A DNA stretch of 64,000 nucleotides from Agapanthus africanus (lineage: Eukaryota > Streptophyta > Magnoliopsida > Asparagales > Amaryllidaceae): contig JASDDO010000016.1 of NCBI GenBank assembly GCA_030015575.1, positions 459,248,141 to 459,312,140 on the forward strand, in the 5' to 3' direction. The position numbers and the translations under genes are program-made. Below the pieces are notes generated by a model. The model saw only the letters and a list, made by a program, of their open reading frames with translations. It did no database searches and was not told the DNA's origin. This document shows positions 54,211 through 63,957 of the stretch, in pieces; position 1 is the stretch's first letter, and each line of letters opens with the position of its first letter.

Positions 54211-56803
54211 TGTTCGCCACCGAATACAGAGACGGAACCGCGTAGGTTCGTCTTACCTGAATTTGGAGGCAGATGATATTCGGTTTTATCCGTCCACCTC
54301 TCCGAAAATGCTAAGTTGATTTATGGCACCGTGTATCGGAGGTTTAGACGGATGCGGCCGTTGTAGCAGACTTCGTCAGATTCCCCCTCATTTGAGGGTT
54401 TTTTTTATTGTGGGGACGCCCTTCCCTGCAGGCGTAAGCCCCTGCAGTTAATTACGCTACCGCATTGCGGTAACAACTTTCTCCTTCTTCAGATGGTCAC
54501 TTCGTGTCGTGTGTGTTTATTTTATTTTTGGTTTCCCGTGGATTGTATACAGAGACTAATTTATGTTGTCGCCCGTAGGGCGTGTCTTAGTCCAAATCCA
54601 TATTTTCATAGATTTGGGTTTGGGTTGACTTTAAGGATCATTAATCTCATTGAGATTAAGATCAACTTAAACGTTTGTTAAGGATACGTTAGTCTAATTT
54701 TTGACTAAGATCTACTCAACGGGGGTTCGGAATCATTTAGATCCGATGACATGGCATTTGGGCTCTATCGTTTTAGTTTAGAGACGTTGCGGTCCATAAG
54801 TTTAAGGACATCATAGTCCATGGAGTTTAAAGACGTCATAGTCTGTGGGGTTTAGTTTAGGGATGTTGCGGTCCATAAGTTTAAGGATATCATAGTCCAT
54901 AGAGTTTAGTTTAGGGACGTTGCGGTCCATAAGGCGTCTGGTTGTCGGGACCCGCCACCTCTCTGAAGACGTCGAAGAACTACAACGACACATATCAGAG
55001 TGTAAAGAGATGTACTCTTGAACCAATGTTGGTTGGGGGATCTATAGTCAGGTTTGGGACTAAGACCAATTAAAAATATTGGGAGCACATGTGCTCAGTT
55101 AATCTGAATTGGGGGATTTATGGGCTACTTGGGCTCAGCCCATTCAGTTAAAATGTTTGAACACTTATTTGGACTCAGTCCATTCATTTTTGAACAAAAT
55201 GTTAACATTTGTTTGGGCTCAGGCCCTTTTTGTTCAATAATGCAGAGCATTAATTTTGGGTTCTGACACCCCTTCTTATTTTGTCTTTTTATTGAGTATT
55301 GGACATTCTTTATTATGGCGCTGGGTCCTGTATGATGAGTGTAGAACACTCTATGTCAAGAAGTGCCCACATGAGGAGCACATGGCGCGCTTGGCGCCAA
55401 ATAATGAGCGTAAAGCGCTCTTATCAAATAGCGCTTAGAGAACTGGGCGCTGAGCGCCAGACTCGGAGCGCTGGAGTGCTGAAACACTTCTTTTGAAGTA
55501 GCGCTCACATGAGGCGCACGTGGAGTGCTTGGCGCTGAGCGCCAGGCTTGGAGCGCTGGAGCGCTTCTTTTTAAAATTGGAGCGCTAAGGCTCTTCTTTA
55601 ACAGATTAGTTCTGAGTTCTGTGCTTCGAGAATTAAATTATCTATTTATAAGAGACTTTGTCTCATGGGTCTAAGAACTGTGTTCTTCTCTTTTTGATGA
55701 GATACTTTGATCTCCTCGTTTCTGTGAAAGATTTTGTCTTGTAGATCTGTGATCTAGAAAGAGAACTAAGTTCTCATGATGTGAGAGTTAAAACTCTTAA
55801 ATATTAAGGAGATGTTATTATCTCTCTTTTTCTTTTTTTTTTGTTTACCTTGAAGAAATTTTCTTCAGCTTGCTCTTCTCTTTTTTCTTTTCTGAGAACT
55901 TGAAACTTATGGGGCGGTTCTTCTCCCCACGACTTGAAGTCTTAGGTCCTTTATATAAGGGAGGCTGATTTGTTGAATCAATTAAGGAAATCTTTCCTCT
56001 GATTGATTTGGGGATGTTTCCTATCGTTGGATCTTTGATCCAAGGGCTTCTGTTTTACAGAAGGCAATCTTCTTGTTTTTAACACAATTGGAAAAATATT
56101 TTCCCATACAGAACTTATTCTGTATCTTGCTGACTTTTAATCACCATTGGATCTTTGATCCAACGGTGCTCTGATTTTCAGAGGACAATCTTTCCCGTTT
56201 GGAAAGATTTGAGGAGTATTTCCTCAACAGAACTTTCTTTCTGGTAATTTGATGATTTTTAATCATCTTTGCTGGATCTTTGATCCAAGGGTAGGGAACA
56301 TTTAGTTTCAATGCTAGTGCTCTCGTGCTTTCCACGCGAGCGCTGCATCAGAGTCTTTGACTGTTGGTGCTAGCGCACTTAGTGCTAGCGCTCTCGTGCT
56401 TTGCACGTGAGCGCTGCATCAGAGTCTTTGACTCTTGGTGCTAGCGCACTTAGCGCTAGCGCTCTCGTGCTTTGCGCGTGAATGCTGTATCAGAGTCTTT
56501 GACTCCTAGCGCTAGCGCTCTCGTGCTTTGCACGTGAGCGCTGCATCAGAGTCTTTGACTCCTAGCGCTGGCACTCTTGGCGTGAGCGTTCTCGTGCTTT
56601 GCACGTGAGCGCTGCTTCAGAATCTTTGACTCTTAGCGCTGGCGGTGCGAGCGCTCTCGTGCTTTGCACGTGAGCGCTGCCTCAGAGTTTTTGACTCCTA
56701 GCGCTGGCGCTTTTGGAGCCAGCGCTCTTATGAGGCGCCGCCTCATTTTAAATTCAAAATTTGAAATTTCAAATAGAGCTTTGCTCTCTGATTAGGGGAA
56801 ACA
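54211..56803 (-). repeat. Tat-C 5' LTR (2593 bp)
   Basis: Pairs with 34364-36841. It is 115 bp longer mainly because the 57-72-bp repeat around ctcgtgctttgcacgtgagc is present about six times (56315-56700) instead of four. Minus-strand TATA box at 55950-55957. It ends ggggaaaca on the top strand and is followed by gtcca. Confidence 0.88.
55950..55957 (-). promoter_or_regulatory. TATA box of the Tat-C 5' LTR
   Basis: Minus-strand TATATAAA upstream of a leader that reads into the PBS and gag; this would be the genomic RNA promoter. Confidence 0.65.
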
Positions 56804-56808
56804 GTCCA
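56804..56808. repeat. Right target-site duplication of Tat-C (gtcca)
   Basis: Pairs with atcca at 33999-34003 (one transition). Tat-B sequence resumes immediately with caagcaaaatgggc. Confidence 0.75.
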
Positions 56809-57480
56809 CAAGCAAAATGGGCACGGATGAAAACCCGAAAGGGCTCCGTGAGTAAAAAAACAGCAGGACTGCCGGCGAGTTTGTGAAAACCCGAAAGGGC
56901 GCAAACTCATGAAAAAGAGATAAAAAGCACTCGCAAAGTCCTCTCGACTTTGTGAGGAGAAAATTACCGCGTGAGATCCTTACGACTCACAAAGGAAAAA
57001 CACACTTGGGGGTCCTCACGACTCGTAAGGAGAAAATGCACCTATAGGATCCTCACGATTCGTAGGGAGAAAATGCTTTTATGGGACCCTTACGGCCTAT
57101 AAAATTGAAAAGCCTTAGGTGATAGGGATCTAAATCTATCTCCTAAGCCATCGCTTCCCAACAGGGAAAGGTAAATGATGATTCGCTCCTGGCACCATAT
57201 TCCAGTGTAGCGGTGCTGATGCCAACCCAAAAATCAATTCCCAAATCCTTCCGGGGCAAATGATGAGTTGCTCCTGGCATTATTCCAGTGCAGCAATGCA
57301 GATGCCGACTAAAACCAAAATCCCCTAATCCACTCATGGCAAATGATGATTCAGTCCTGATACCATATTCCAGTGTAGCGATGCTGATGTCAACATAAAT
57401 CAAACCAACTAATTCCAACATCGACTTCTGCGTCAAACAGCCGACACTCCGTAACGGGGAAACGTCAAGCAGACACTCCG
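56809..57480 (+). repeat. Tat-B 3' region, right part: mixed short repeats
   Basis: Resumes the Tat-B 3' region. It has aacccgaaagggctc modules, gatcctcacgactcgtaag-type units (56960-57090), a gggatctaaatctatctcc block matching 33380-33410, and the ~90-bp attccagtgtagcg units (57180-57400). Non-coding. Confidence 0.7.
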
Positions 57481-58790
57481 TGCCGGGGGCACGTCGACTA
57501 CCGACACTCCGTCTCGGGGAAACGTCGACCTGCGATACTCCGTGCCGGGGGCACGTCGACCAAATCGCTCCGGGCATGTCGTAAAAATGGCAGTGCAGGC
57601 TTCCTACAAAGCGGGAACCAAATCGCTCCGGGCCAGGGAAAAATCTACTACGGACACTCCGTCTCGGAGACGTGTCAAACATCGACCTTCCATGTCGTAA
57701 AATGGGCAGTGCAGGCTTCCTACAAATCGGGAACCAAATCGCTCCGGGCCAGGGAAAAGTCTACCACGGACACTCCGTCTCGGAGACGCGTCAAGCGTCG
57801 ACCGTCTATGTCGTAAAAAGAGCAGTGCAGGATTTCCACAAAGCGGGAACCAAATCGCTCCAGGCCAGGGAACAGTCTACCATGGACACTCCGTCTCGGA
57901 GACGCGTCAAGCGTCGACCGTCCATGTCGTAAAAAGGGCAGTGTAGGCTTCCCACAAATCAGAAACCAAATTGCTCCAGGCCAGGGAAAAGTCTACAACG
58001 GACACTCCGTCTCGGAGACACGTCAAGCGCCGACCATCCATGTGTAAAAAGGGCAGTGCAAGCTTCACACAAATCGGGAACCAAATTGCTCCGGGCCAGG
58101 AAAAAGTCTACCGCGGACACTCCGTCTCGGAGATGCATCAAGCGTCAACCGTCTATGTCGTAAAAAGGGCAGTGTAGGATTCCCACAAATCGGGAACCAA
58201 ATCGCTCCAGGCCAGGGAAAAGTCTACCATGGACACTCCGTCTCGGAGACGCGTCAAGCGTCGACTGTCTATGTCATAAAAAGGGCAGTGCAGGCTTCCC
58301 ACAAATCGGGAACCAAATCGCTCCGCTACCACGGACACTCCGTCTCGGAGATGCGTCAAGCGTCGATCGTCCATGTCGTAAAAAGGGCAGTGCAGGCTTC
58401 CCACAAATCGGAAACCAAATCGCTCCGGGCCAGGGAAAAATCTACCACGGACACTCCATCTTGGAGACGCGTCAAGCGTCGACCGTCCATGTCGTAAAAA
58501 GGGCAGTGCAGGCTTCCCACAAATCGGGAACCAAATCGCTCCAGGCCAGGGAAAAGTCTACCACGGACACTCCGTCTCGGAGACGCGTTAAGCGTCGACC
58601 GTCCATGTCGTAAAAAGGGCAGTGCAGGCCTCCCACAATTCGGGAACAAAATCGCTCCGTGTCGGGGAAACGTCTACCATGGACACTCCATCTCGGAGAC
58701 GCGTCAAGTATCGACCGTCTATGTCGTAAAAAGGGCAGTGCCAGCTTCCCAAAAGCGGGAACCAAATTAAGTCGCCTCCACGTGAAAGAA
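57481..58790 (+). repeat. 116-bp tandem array in the Tat-B 3' region
   Basis: About ten units with a period of 113-118 bp (one of ~104), marked by cactccgtctcggagacg near 57655, 57771, 57887, 58003, 58117, 58234, 58338, 58451, 58567 and 58685. Each also has gtcgtaaaaagggcagtgca and aaccaaatcgctccgggcca. Many open frames on both strands are periodic artefacts. Confidence 0.9.
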
Positions 58791-58840
58791 GATCCATCAA
58801 TCTCATGCACACGACCGACATATGTGGTGTGCATTTATTG

Positions 58841-58853
58841 ATGGGGGGCACTT
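58841..58853 (+). other. Tat-B polypurine tract
   Basis: atggggggcacttt directly before the 3' LTR start at 58854. Confidence 0.65.
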
Positions 58854-59570
58854 TGTTGGGGTGGAAAAATGCACCCCGGTTGACCAAGTCAAAGTCAAGA
58901 TCAACCCCAAGCAAGTGGGCCCATACCTAAGTCGAGTCCGAACATGAAGCGGCCGGCCCTCCCCCATGCCGAAATAAAAAATCATGTAATAAATAATTTT
59001 GATGTAATTTTTAATGCATGAATGTAAGAAAAATGTGCATAAAGCCAATTTTTTGTAAAGCCCATGGCTTATGTGCAAAAGAAATGAGCACATGAGGCAT
59101 AGGATGGGCAAAATGCCATTTTGTAAAGCCCAATGGGCTATATGTAAATGTGTAAGCTTATATAAGGAAACATGATGATAAATAAAGGATACACTTTTCA
59201 TTCTCTAAAAAATCTAGGGGTCTTTGTGTCTCCTTCTCTTTCCTCAAGGTTCTAAACCTTCTTTCTCTTTTTCAATTAAATCAAGAGTTTTACTCTTCCT
59301 TTTTCAAAACTAAATAGTTTTCACCACAAAACCCACAAAGGGGAACTCAGATCTCCCATCAGATCTCAAAAATAAGAGATTTTTAAAATCTCATACTTAT
59401 TCTTTGAGATCCGGCCAACAGAGGAAGAAGAAGGAGATCCATCTCCAAAGACCCCATTTTAGGAAAGATCCAGGCTCAGGGGAGAAGAAAGGGGTTTCCT
59501 TGAGCATTTACAAAGATTTCTTGGAGTTTAACTCCATAAATTAAAGTTTCTGAGAGTTTAACTCCATAAA
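58854..59570 (+). repeat. Tat-B 3' LTR
   Basis: Matches 31276-32016 including the TATA box and agtttaactccataaa motifs. The match ends near 59570. The LTR may continue to the right if the 5' copy lost its end; no matching target duplication was found. Confidence 0.75.
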
Positions 59571-59840
59571 AAAGAGAAAGAAGTCTTTCTTTCTACGAGT
59601 TCAACTCCATAAGTCAAATCGAGAGCACAGCTCCCAGTGCAGAGACCAAGTCCCTTTTCCTGCTGACGCCCAGCGTCCGCGTGTCCAGCACGTGAGGCGC
59701 TGGCGCCCAGCGCCCGCGTGCCATGCACGTGGGGTGCCAGCGCCCAACGCGCTGGCGCCCACGTGCCAAGCACGTGAGGCGCCGGCGCCTACGTGCCAAG
59801 CACGTGAGGCACTGGCCCCTACGCGTCCTTTGGATGCTTT
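59571..59840. repeat. GGCGCC/CACGTG-rich segment
   Basis: After a short Tat-B-like stretch (gagttcaactccataagtc), 59690-59822 holds repeated gtgccaagcacgtgaggcgc-type units built of ggcgcc and cacgtg palindromes. It may belong to the unmatched end of the Tat-B LTR. No gene. Confidence 0.5.
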
Positions 59841-59854
59841 TTCCTCTTTATATA

Positions 59855-59861
59855 TACATAC

Positions 59862-59901
<40 letters not shown>

Positions 59902-59935
59902 ATGTACACACACACACATACACACACTCCACGAC
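59855..59935. repeat. Compound (TA)n(TG)n(CA)n microsatellite
   Basis: tatatata, then tgtgtgtg, then tatgtacacacacacaca. The TG and CA tracts are complementary and meet at a tatgta centre, so the tract is a near-perfect inverted repeat. Confidence 0.9.
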
Positions 59936-60480
59936 ACTGTCCCTGTTAGAAAAAAATTTCTGGCGGGGCGCTGCCCCGCACTTCGCAAGGGGGCTGCTGG
60001 TCCCCTTGACCCCCAGCCCGCTATCCGGGTAGCGGGACCCCCGTAAAAACCCTGCGGGGCTCCCGATATATCCAAAACCCTTTTCAAAATATACGTACAT
60101 TTCACATTGAGTTCGCATGACCTAATTGACCGGTCAATCGGAGGTTCTCTTGCTCCAAAGGCGAAGAGTAATTAACGACAGCTTAATCCGCGGCTGCAGG
60201 AGATTCGGATCCTCACAATCAATAAACCCCAGTCTACCCTAGGCAGGGGGAATCTGTAGTATGCCTGACAAGCGCGTGCATATTCACATCTCAATGGGGT
60301 GACGAAAAACACCCTACAGTCCATCCGATAACTTATAGCTGATATTGAGATGCGTACAACGGTCCATTGATATGATCACATATCGGTAGGAGACAGGCAA
60401 CACGACCACGTTCTACTCGTATCGAAGGTGTTATGGATGATTCACGAGAAGGACGTATGCAAAATAAATACAGCTTATGC
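59936..60480. other. GC-rich stem-loop stretch and unassigned sequence
   Basis: 59944-60065 contains several strong inverted repeats (gcggggcgctgccccgc, cccgctatccgggtagcggg, gggggctgctggtcccc). The rest to 60480 is unassigned. A tgttag...ctaca unit (59944-60318) with gtccc/gtcca flanks could be a small solo LTR, but the duplication is imperfect. No gene is seen. Confidence 0.35.
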
Positions 60481-60559
60481 AATGAGTATGGTTATAAAAA
60501 GGCACAATGAAAAAATCCTCCAGCACCACGTCGCCATTGGTAATCACCGTCTATACTTT

Positions 60560-60650
60560 GAAATACACACGCATGCATATACACACACATACACACACGC
60601 ACAAACACAAAAGACAAACATACATATACACACATGCACGCACACATATG
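60560..60650. repeat. CA-rich microsatellite
   Basis: Interrupted acacac/catatacacac run. No coding value. Confidence 0.8.
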
Positions 60651-60769
60651 TTCTTTGTTATGCATGCTCATTTTTTCAAAAATAATATAACTCAACTTTT
60701 TCATTGTGCAAATGTACTTATAGAATCTTGACCTATAGATACGACTGTTTTGTACTTACAGGCTGACCA

Positions 60770-62760
60770 CATATTAGCCAACGCCGTATTAGTACAGGTA
60801 AAACTTTATAATTTTATTTTCTCTAATTACATATATTATTTATATGTTTCTGATACAAGTTCTTTTATTGTAATTGGCAGAGTGATCAGATGATTTCATG
60901 CGTTGACCACTCAGTCTAAAGCAGCAGGATCCTAGCTGGAGATGCTCGTGTGCAGGCTGAGCCGCAACGTGCAGGCTTTCATCTTCTATCCAGATTAGAA
61001 TATATACGTTTGGATAGAGGCTTGATTACAGATTTGGTAGAAAGATGGAGACCAGAAACCTCCATATTTCATTTTAGAGTTGGTGAGATAACTATCACCT
61101 TTCAGGACGTCGCTGTGCTGCTTGGTCTGCCTATAGACAGAGAGGTGGTTGCTATGGAGTACAACCACAATTGATCAGATTTGTGACCCAGCTTGTTGGG
61201 TAGGATTTCACCTGTTGGGCAAATGAGAGATAGTAGTATTAACTTGAGTTGGTTGCAGGAGGAGTTTAGTGCTGAGCCTGCCATGGATTCTACCTCTGCG
61301 GAAATCGAGCAACCCACACGCGTCTATATTTTACATCAAATAGGGGTTCGCTTATTCGTGGATAAGAGTAAGAGCGGAGTTAGTCTTGCATGGCTGGCAC
61401 TTTTAGCTGATCTCGACCAGTATGCCGCTTTATCGTGGGGGAGTACAGTTCTGTCATTTCTCTACAGCGAGCCGATGATGACTGCATTGATGGAGCAGAA
61501 GAGTTTTGGAGGCTGTTTGACGCTTCTTCAGGTATAAAATACTTAAAACCACATTCTACTAATTTTGCGTAATTAAATTGATATTCAATGTAAATTATAT
61601 TTTATTTCAGATATGGTCATGGACACATCTCTCTATTGGTTGCTCGACCATTACGACATAGTTCGCTTTAGATAGCCAAAGGTCATATGGTTGCTAGTAA
61701 GTAATTGAACCTATGAACATATTTCAAATTTCAATTTTTTGGAATATTAACTTGGGTGTAATCTCTATGCCGGTGGAATGTGCCCAGGTCATGGGATGTG
61801 ATACCAGATCGCAGCCTCCGCTTCTATCACAACGAGTTCGATTTCATAGAGGAGTCATCAGTTACATGGACACCGTACATACCTGACCTGTTGGGCACTC
61901 TGCATCCATTATGCTTGGCAGGTGCCAATTTCTGGTGTGCGTGAACACCGATCATCCGCAACGATGTTATTCAGATGCACGTGCTAGACCGCATCCTTTT
62001 CCAGTTCGGTTTGAGGCAGCACATACCAGGCACGGTGGAGCGGACACCGCGTCAAGGTGGAGCGCTAGCTGGAGATGTTTGGCTCGTAGAGTATCATATT
62101 TTAGTGGGTTAATGGTATGGTCGGGTAAACCACATAACCGATGAGATACAGCCAGGTATACTGATAGACCAGTACCTTGCCTGGTATTGGATGATTACTC
62201 GTAGATTCTTCATCACAGCCGCCCCTCTGCCCGCCTCATATACGCCTCGAGGACTGATAAAGAGTGATTTGGTAACTTTATATCAAACCTTATAAAACTA
62301 TAATCTTATTTTTTATGAAATTCATTATCTTATTTACTATCAATATAGGTCCAAACCATTTACGTATTAGAGGATATAGCTGATGAGATGATTAGTGGCA
62401 CCAGGAACTCGGTGATTTGCTTTATAAACATCAAGTTTCTCATCAGGAGTGTGATAATAAAGCATAGATTCACACGTCCACCGGCCGTGTCTGCATCGCC
62501 GTGCCTGCACTAGCTATTCCTGCACCACCCGTGCATCTACTACCTGTGTTTGCACCAACCATTTCTATCACATATGCACGAACAAGACTTAGACGGGCAC
62601 AGCCGGAGCCATCTCAGCATTCCGATGAGTATGAGCATGGACCATCATAGCCAGACCCGTCTTAGCCACCTACCGCTGATGAAGCCGGGCCGTCACAGTC
62701 TCGACGTCTTGTAGCAAAGAAGAGGACAACAAGGATGTTGCGACGACTTCGTTAGATTAC
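60770..62760 (+). pseudogene. PMD protein pseudogene associated with the MULE
   Basis: Plant mobile domain protein (MAIN/MAIL-like family), fragmented but clear. Exons: 60771-60799 (ttacag acceptor, gtaaaa donor); 60883-61530 with FHLLSRLEYIRLDRGLITDL, VERWRPETSIFHFRVGE, ITITFQDVAVLLGLPIDR, then after a frameshift near 61180 LSWLQEEFSAEPAMD, RVYILHQIGVRLFVDKSKSG and YAALSWGSTVLSFLY; 61611-61700; and about 61780-62273 with WDVIPDRSLRFYHNEFDFIE and VLDRILFQFGLRQHIPGT. Stops are many. A Ser/Pro/Thr-rich tail follows to about 62760. PMD genes are known passengers of MULEs and Ty3 elements in plants. It lies on the same strand as the transposase, 29 kb away because of the Tat-B/Tat-C insertion. 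Confidence 0.8.
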
Positions 62761-63150
62761 ACGAAGTATTGTGTTGTAGTCAAATTCGAGTGGATTCGAC
62801 TTAACTTTATTTATTTTACAGTGTTTATTGTTTTCAGCTTATTGGTTTTCATCGTTTGGGTATCGTATATTTTGTGTGGATTGTGTCTCCGCCATTTGGG
62901 TATTGAGTTAGCTCCGTCTGTGGATACTATTATTTTACTATCCTTGTGCATGAATTTTATTCAAAATTTACGAAGGAGGTGCTGTCCGACTTTCAAATAT
63001 TAATTCTTTACAAAAAAACACTTTAATTCATTTTAATTCAAATATTAATTCTCTCTCACACAAACACATGTTCATACACAATATATTACATAGACATAGT
63101 ACACACATCCACAACATGCATGAGAATGTCGCAAACAAAATAGATAGCAA
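62761..63150. other. AT-rich spacer
   Basis: Between the PMD pseudogene and the minus-strand gene. It probably holds both 3' ends of this convergent pair. No supported gene. Confidence 0.45.
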
Positions 63151-63182
63151 GAGCAGTAATAACACCATAATTCATCACTAAA

Positions 63183-63545
63183 ATTTCAGAAATAAATGCT
63201 CTTCATTACTGAGCTCCACTACAACAGAATTGATCCGCTCTGTAATGGCATCAATGGCCTCATCACCTACCGCGAAATCTGGAGTGAGTTCGAGATGATT
63301 CAAAGTCCGACAGTTCATAAGCATGCGTAGAGAGAGCATGCGGAGTACTCGATATTGCGACCAGAAAGAAAACCCATAGAATGAAAGAAGTGGAGACGAC
63401 GATTTGCTTCCCCATGATGCTCATGGGTTACTTCTTCAGGGGGAGACGGGAATGCATCCAATACAGCTAAATGCAAGAGCCGCAGGATTTCACGATCAAT
63501 ATTCATTGGCCAGTTCATACCTCCCATAATCGATAGAAAATGCAT
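63183..63545 (-). CDS. Small minus-strand gene of unknown function at the MULE right side
   Basis: The open frame MHFLSIMGGMNWPMNIDREI runs from 63545 to 63315 (76 codons). Continuing in another frame, VLRMLSLRMLMNCRTLNHLE goes on to a stop near 63183, so a frameshift or intron may link them to ~130 residues. A minus-strand TATA box (63769-63776) and a CT-rich leader precede it. It is convergent with the PMD gene and transposase, the arrangement seen for mudrA/mudrB in MuDR, but I see no similarity that would justify calling it mudrB. Confidence 0.4.
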
Positions 63546-63768
63546 TTGTAACTAGAGAAGTCTAGTCTCGTATATACAGATTACACAACGGTGTAAAAGA
63601 TGCACCTCTTAATTTCATCGATTGATAGCAATCCCACGGATGAAAATCCCGACATTGAGAACTGAGAGGGAGAAAGATAGAGATGGTGATGGCGATGAGA
63701 TCTGAGAGAATGAGAGAGAGCTTGGAACAGAGAGTAAGATTTGAGATAGAGAGGAAGAGATTGAACTC

Positions 63769-63776
63769 TTTATATA
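63769..63776 (-). promoter_or_regulatory. TATA box of the minus-strand gene
   Basis: Minus strand reads ccttatataaagagttc, followed by a ctctctctc-rich leader to about 63650. The left MULE side also has a CT-rich leader, so both ends show the same promoter style. Confidence 0.55.
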
Positions 63777-63810
63777 AGGAACACAATGATTCACGGTTAT
63801 GTGTTTATTT

Positions 63811-63957
63811 GGGACGTAGTTGGCAATCGCGCCTCAGAAAAATACATACCCATAAATGATTGTATTTCTTTGTGGGGCGCACCTGCAAACTGTGCTATAA
63901 AAACACAAATCTGTGAATGGGTATGTTTCTTTTCGGGGCACAGTTTGCAACTGTGCC
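63811..63957. repeat. GC-rich palindromic modules at the right side of the MULE
   Basis: Three modules: gggacgtagttggcaatcgc (63811), ggggcgcacctgcaaactgt (63874) and ggggcacagtttgcaactgt ending gcc (63935-63957). The last has 9-bp perfect arms ggcacagtt/aactgtgcc. They mirror the modules at 27751-27870. Confidence 0.6.

Larger units (their letters stand above)
34004..56803 (-). mobile_element. Tat-C: Ogre-sized Tat-lineage Ty3 element with a collapsed third LTR
   Basis: Minus-strand element. Right LTR (5') 54211-56803, left LTR 34364-36841, gag-pro-pol from 54078 down to 45056, a repeat-rich 3' region (about 45050-42355) and an antisense PMD-like gene (+ strand, 36943-42241). The LTR-to-LTR unit is 22.4 kb, in the Ogre size range, with two RNase H domains and a tggcacg-type PBS. 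Beyond the left LTR lie a second PBS and leader (34056-34358) and a 52-bp piece of a third LTR (34004-34055), then the target duplication. This implies a former LTR-int-LTR-int-LTR tandem that lost most of one unit. Confidence 0.85.
31276..59570 (+). mobile_element. Tat-B: non-autonomous Tat-related element, host of Tat-C
   Basis: Direct LTRs at 31276-32018 and 58854-59570 (both starting tgttggggt) enclose a gag fragment (32027-32479) and a repeat-rich 3' region split by Tat-C (34004-56803). Without Tat-C it is about 5.5 kb. No PBS, protease, RT or integrase remains, so it is a large deletion derivative. Its 3' region matches the 3' region of Tat-C in reverse complement (for example 32716-32755 versus about 43804-43852), so the two are relatives inserted in opposite directions. 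The exact right end is uncertain. Confidence 0.75.
27751..63957 (+). mobile_element. MULE with transposase, PMD gene and minus-strand gene (interrupted)
   Basis: A composite inferred from context: transposase and PMD on the + strand, a convergent minus-strand gene, and similar palindrome modules with CT-rich leaders on both outer sides. Net length without Tat-B/Tat-C is about 8 kb. Long terminal inverted repeats and a 9-bp target duplication were not demonstrated, so the ends are approximate and may lie outside these coordinates. Confidence 0.4.

Noticed and set aside
57143..58914. Several minus-strand frames of 60-180 codons
   Set aside because: All are periodic readings of the 116-bp array.
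59944..60318. Small solo LTR (tgttag...ctaca)
   Set aside because: The flanking gtccc/gtcca match is only 4 of 5 and the end was chosen to fit; kept only as a possibility.
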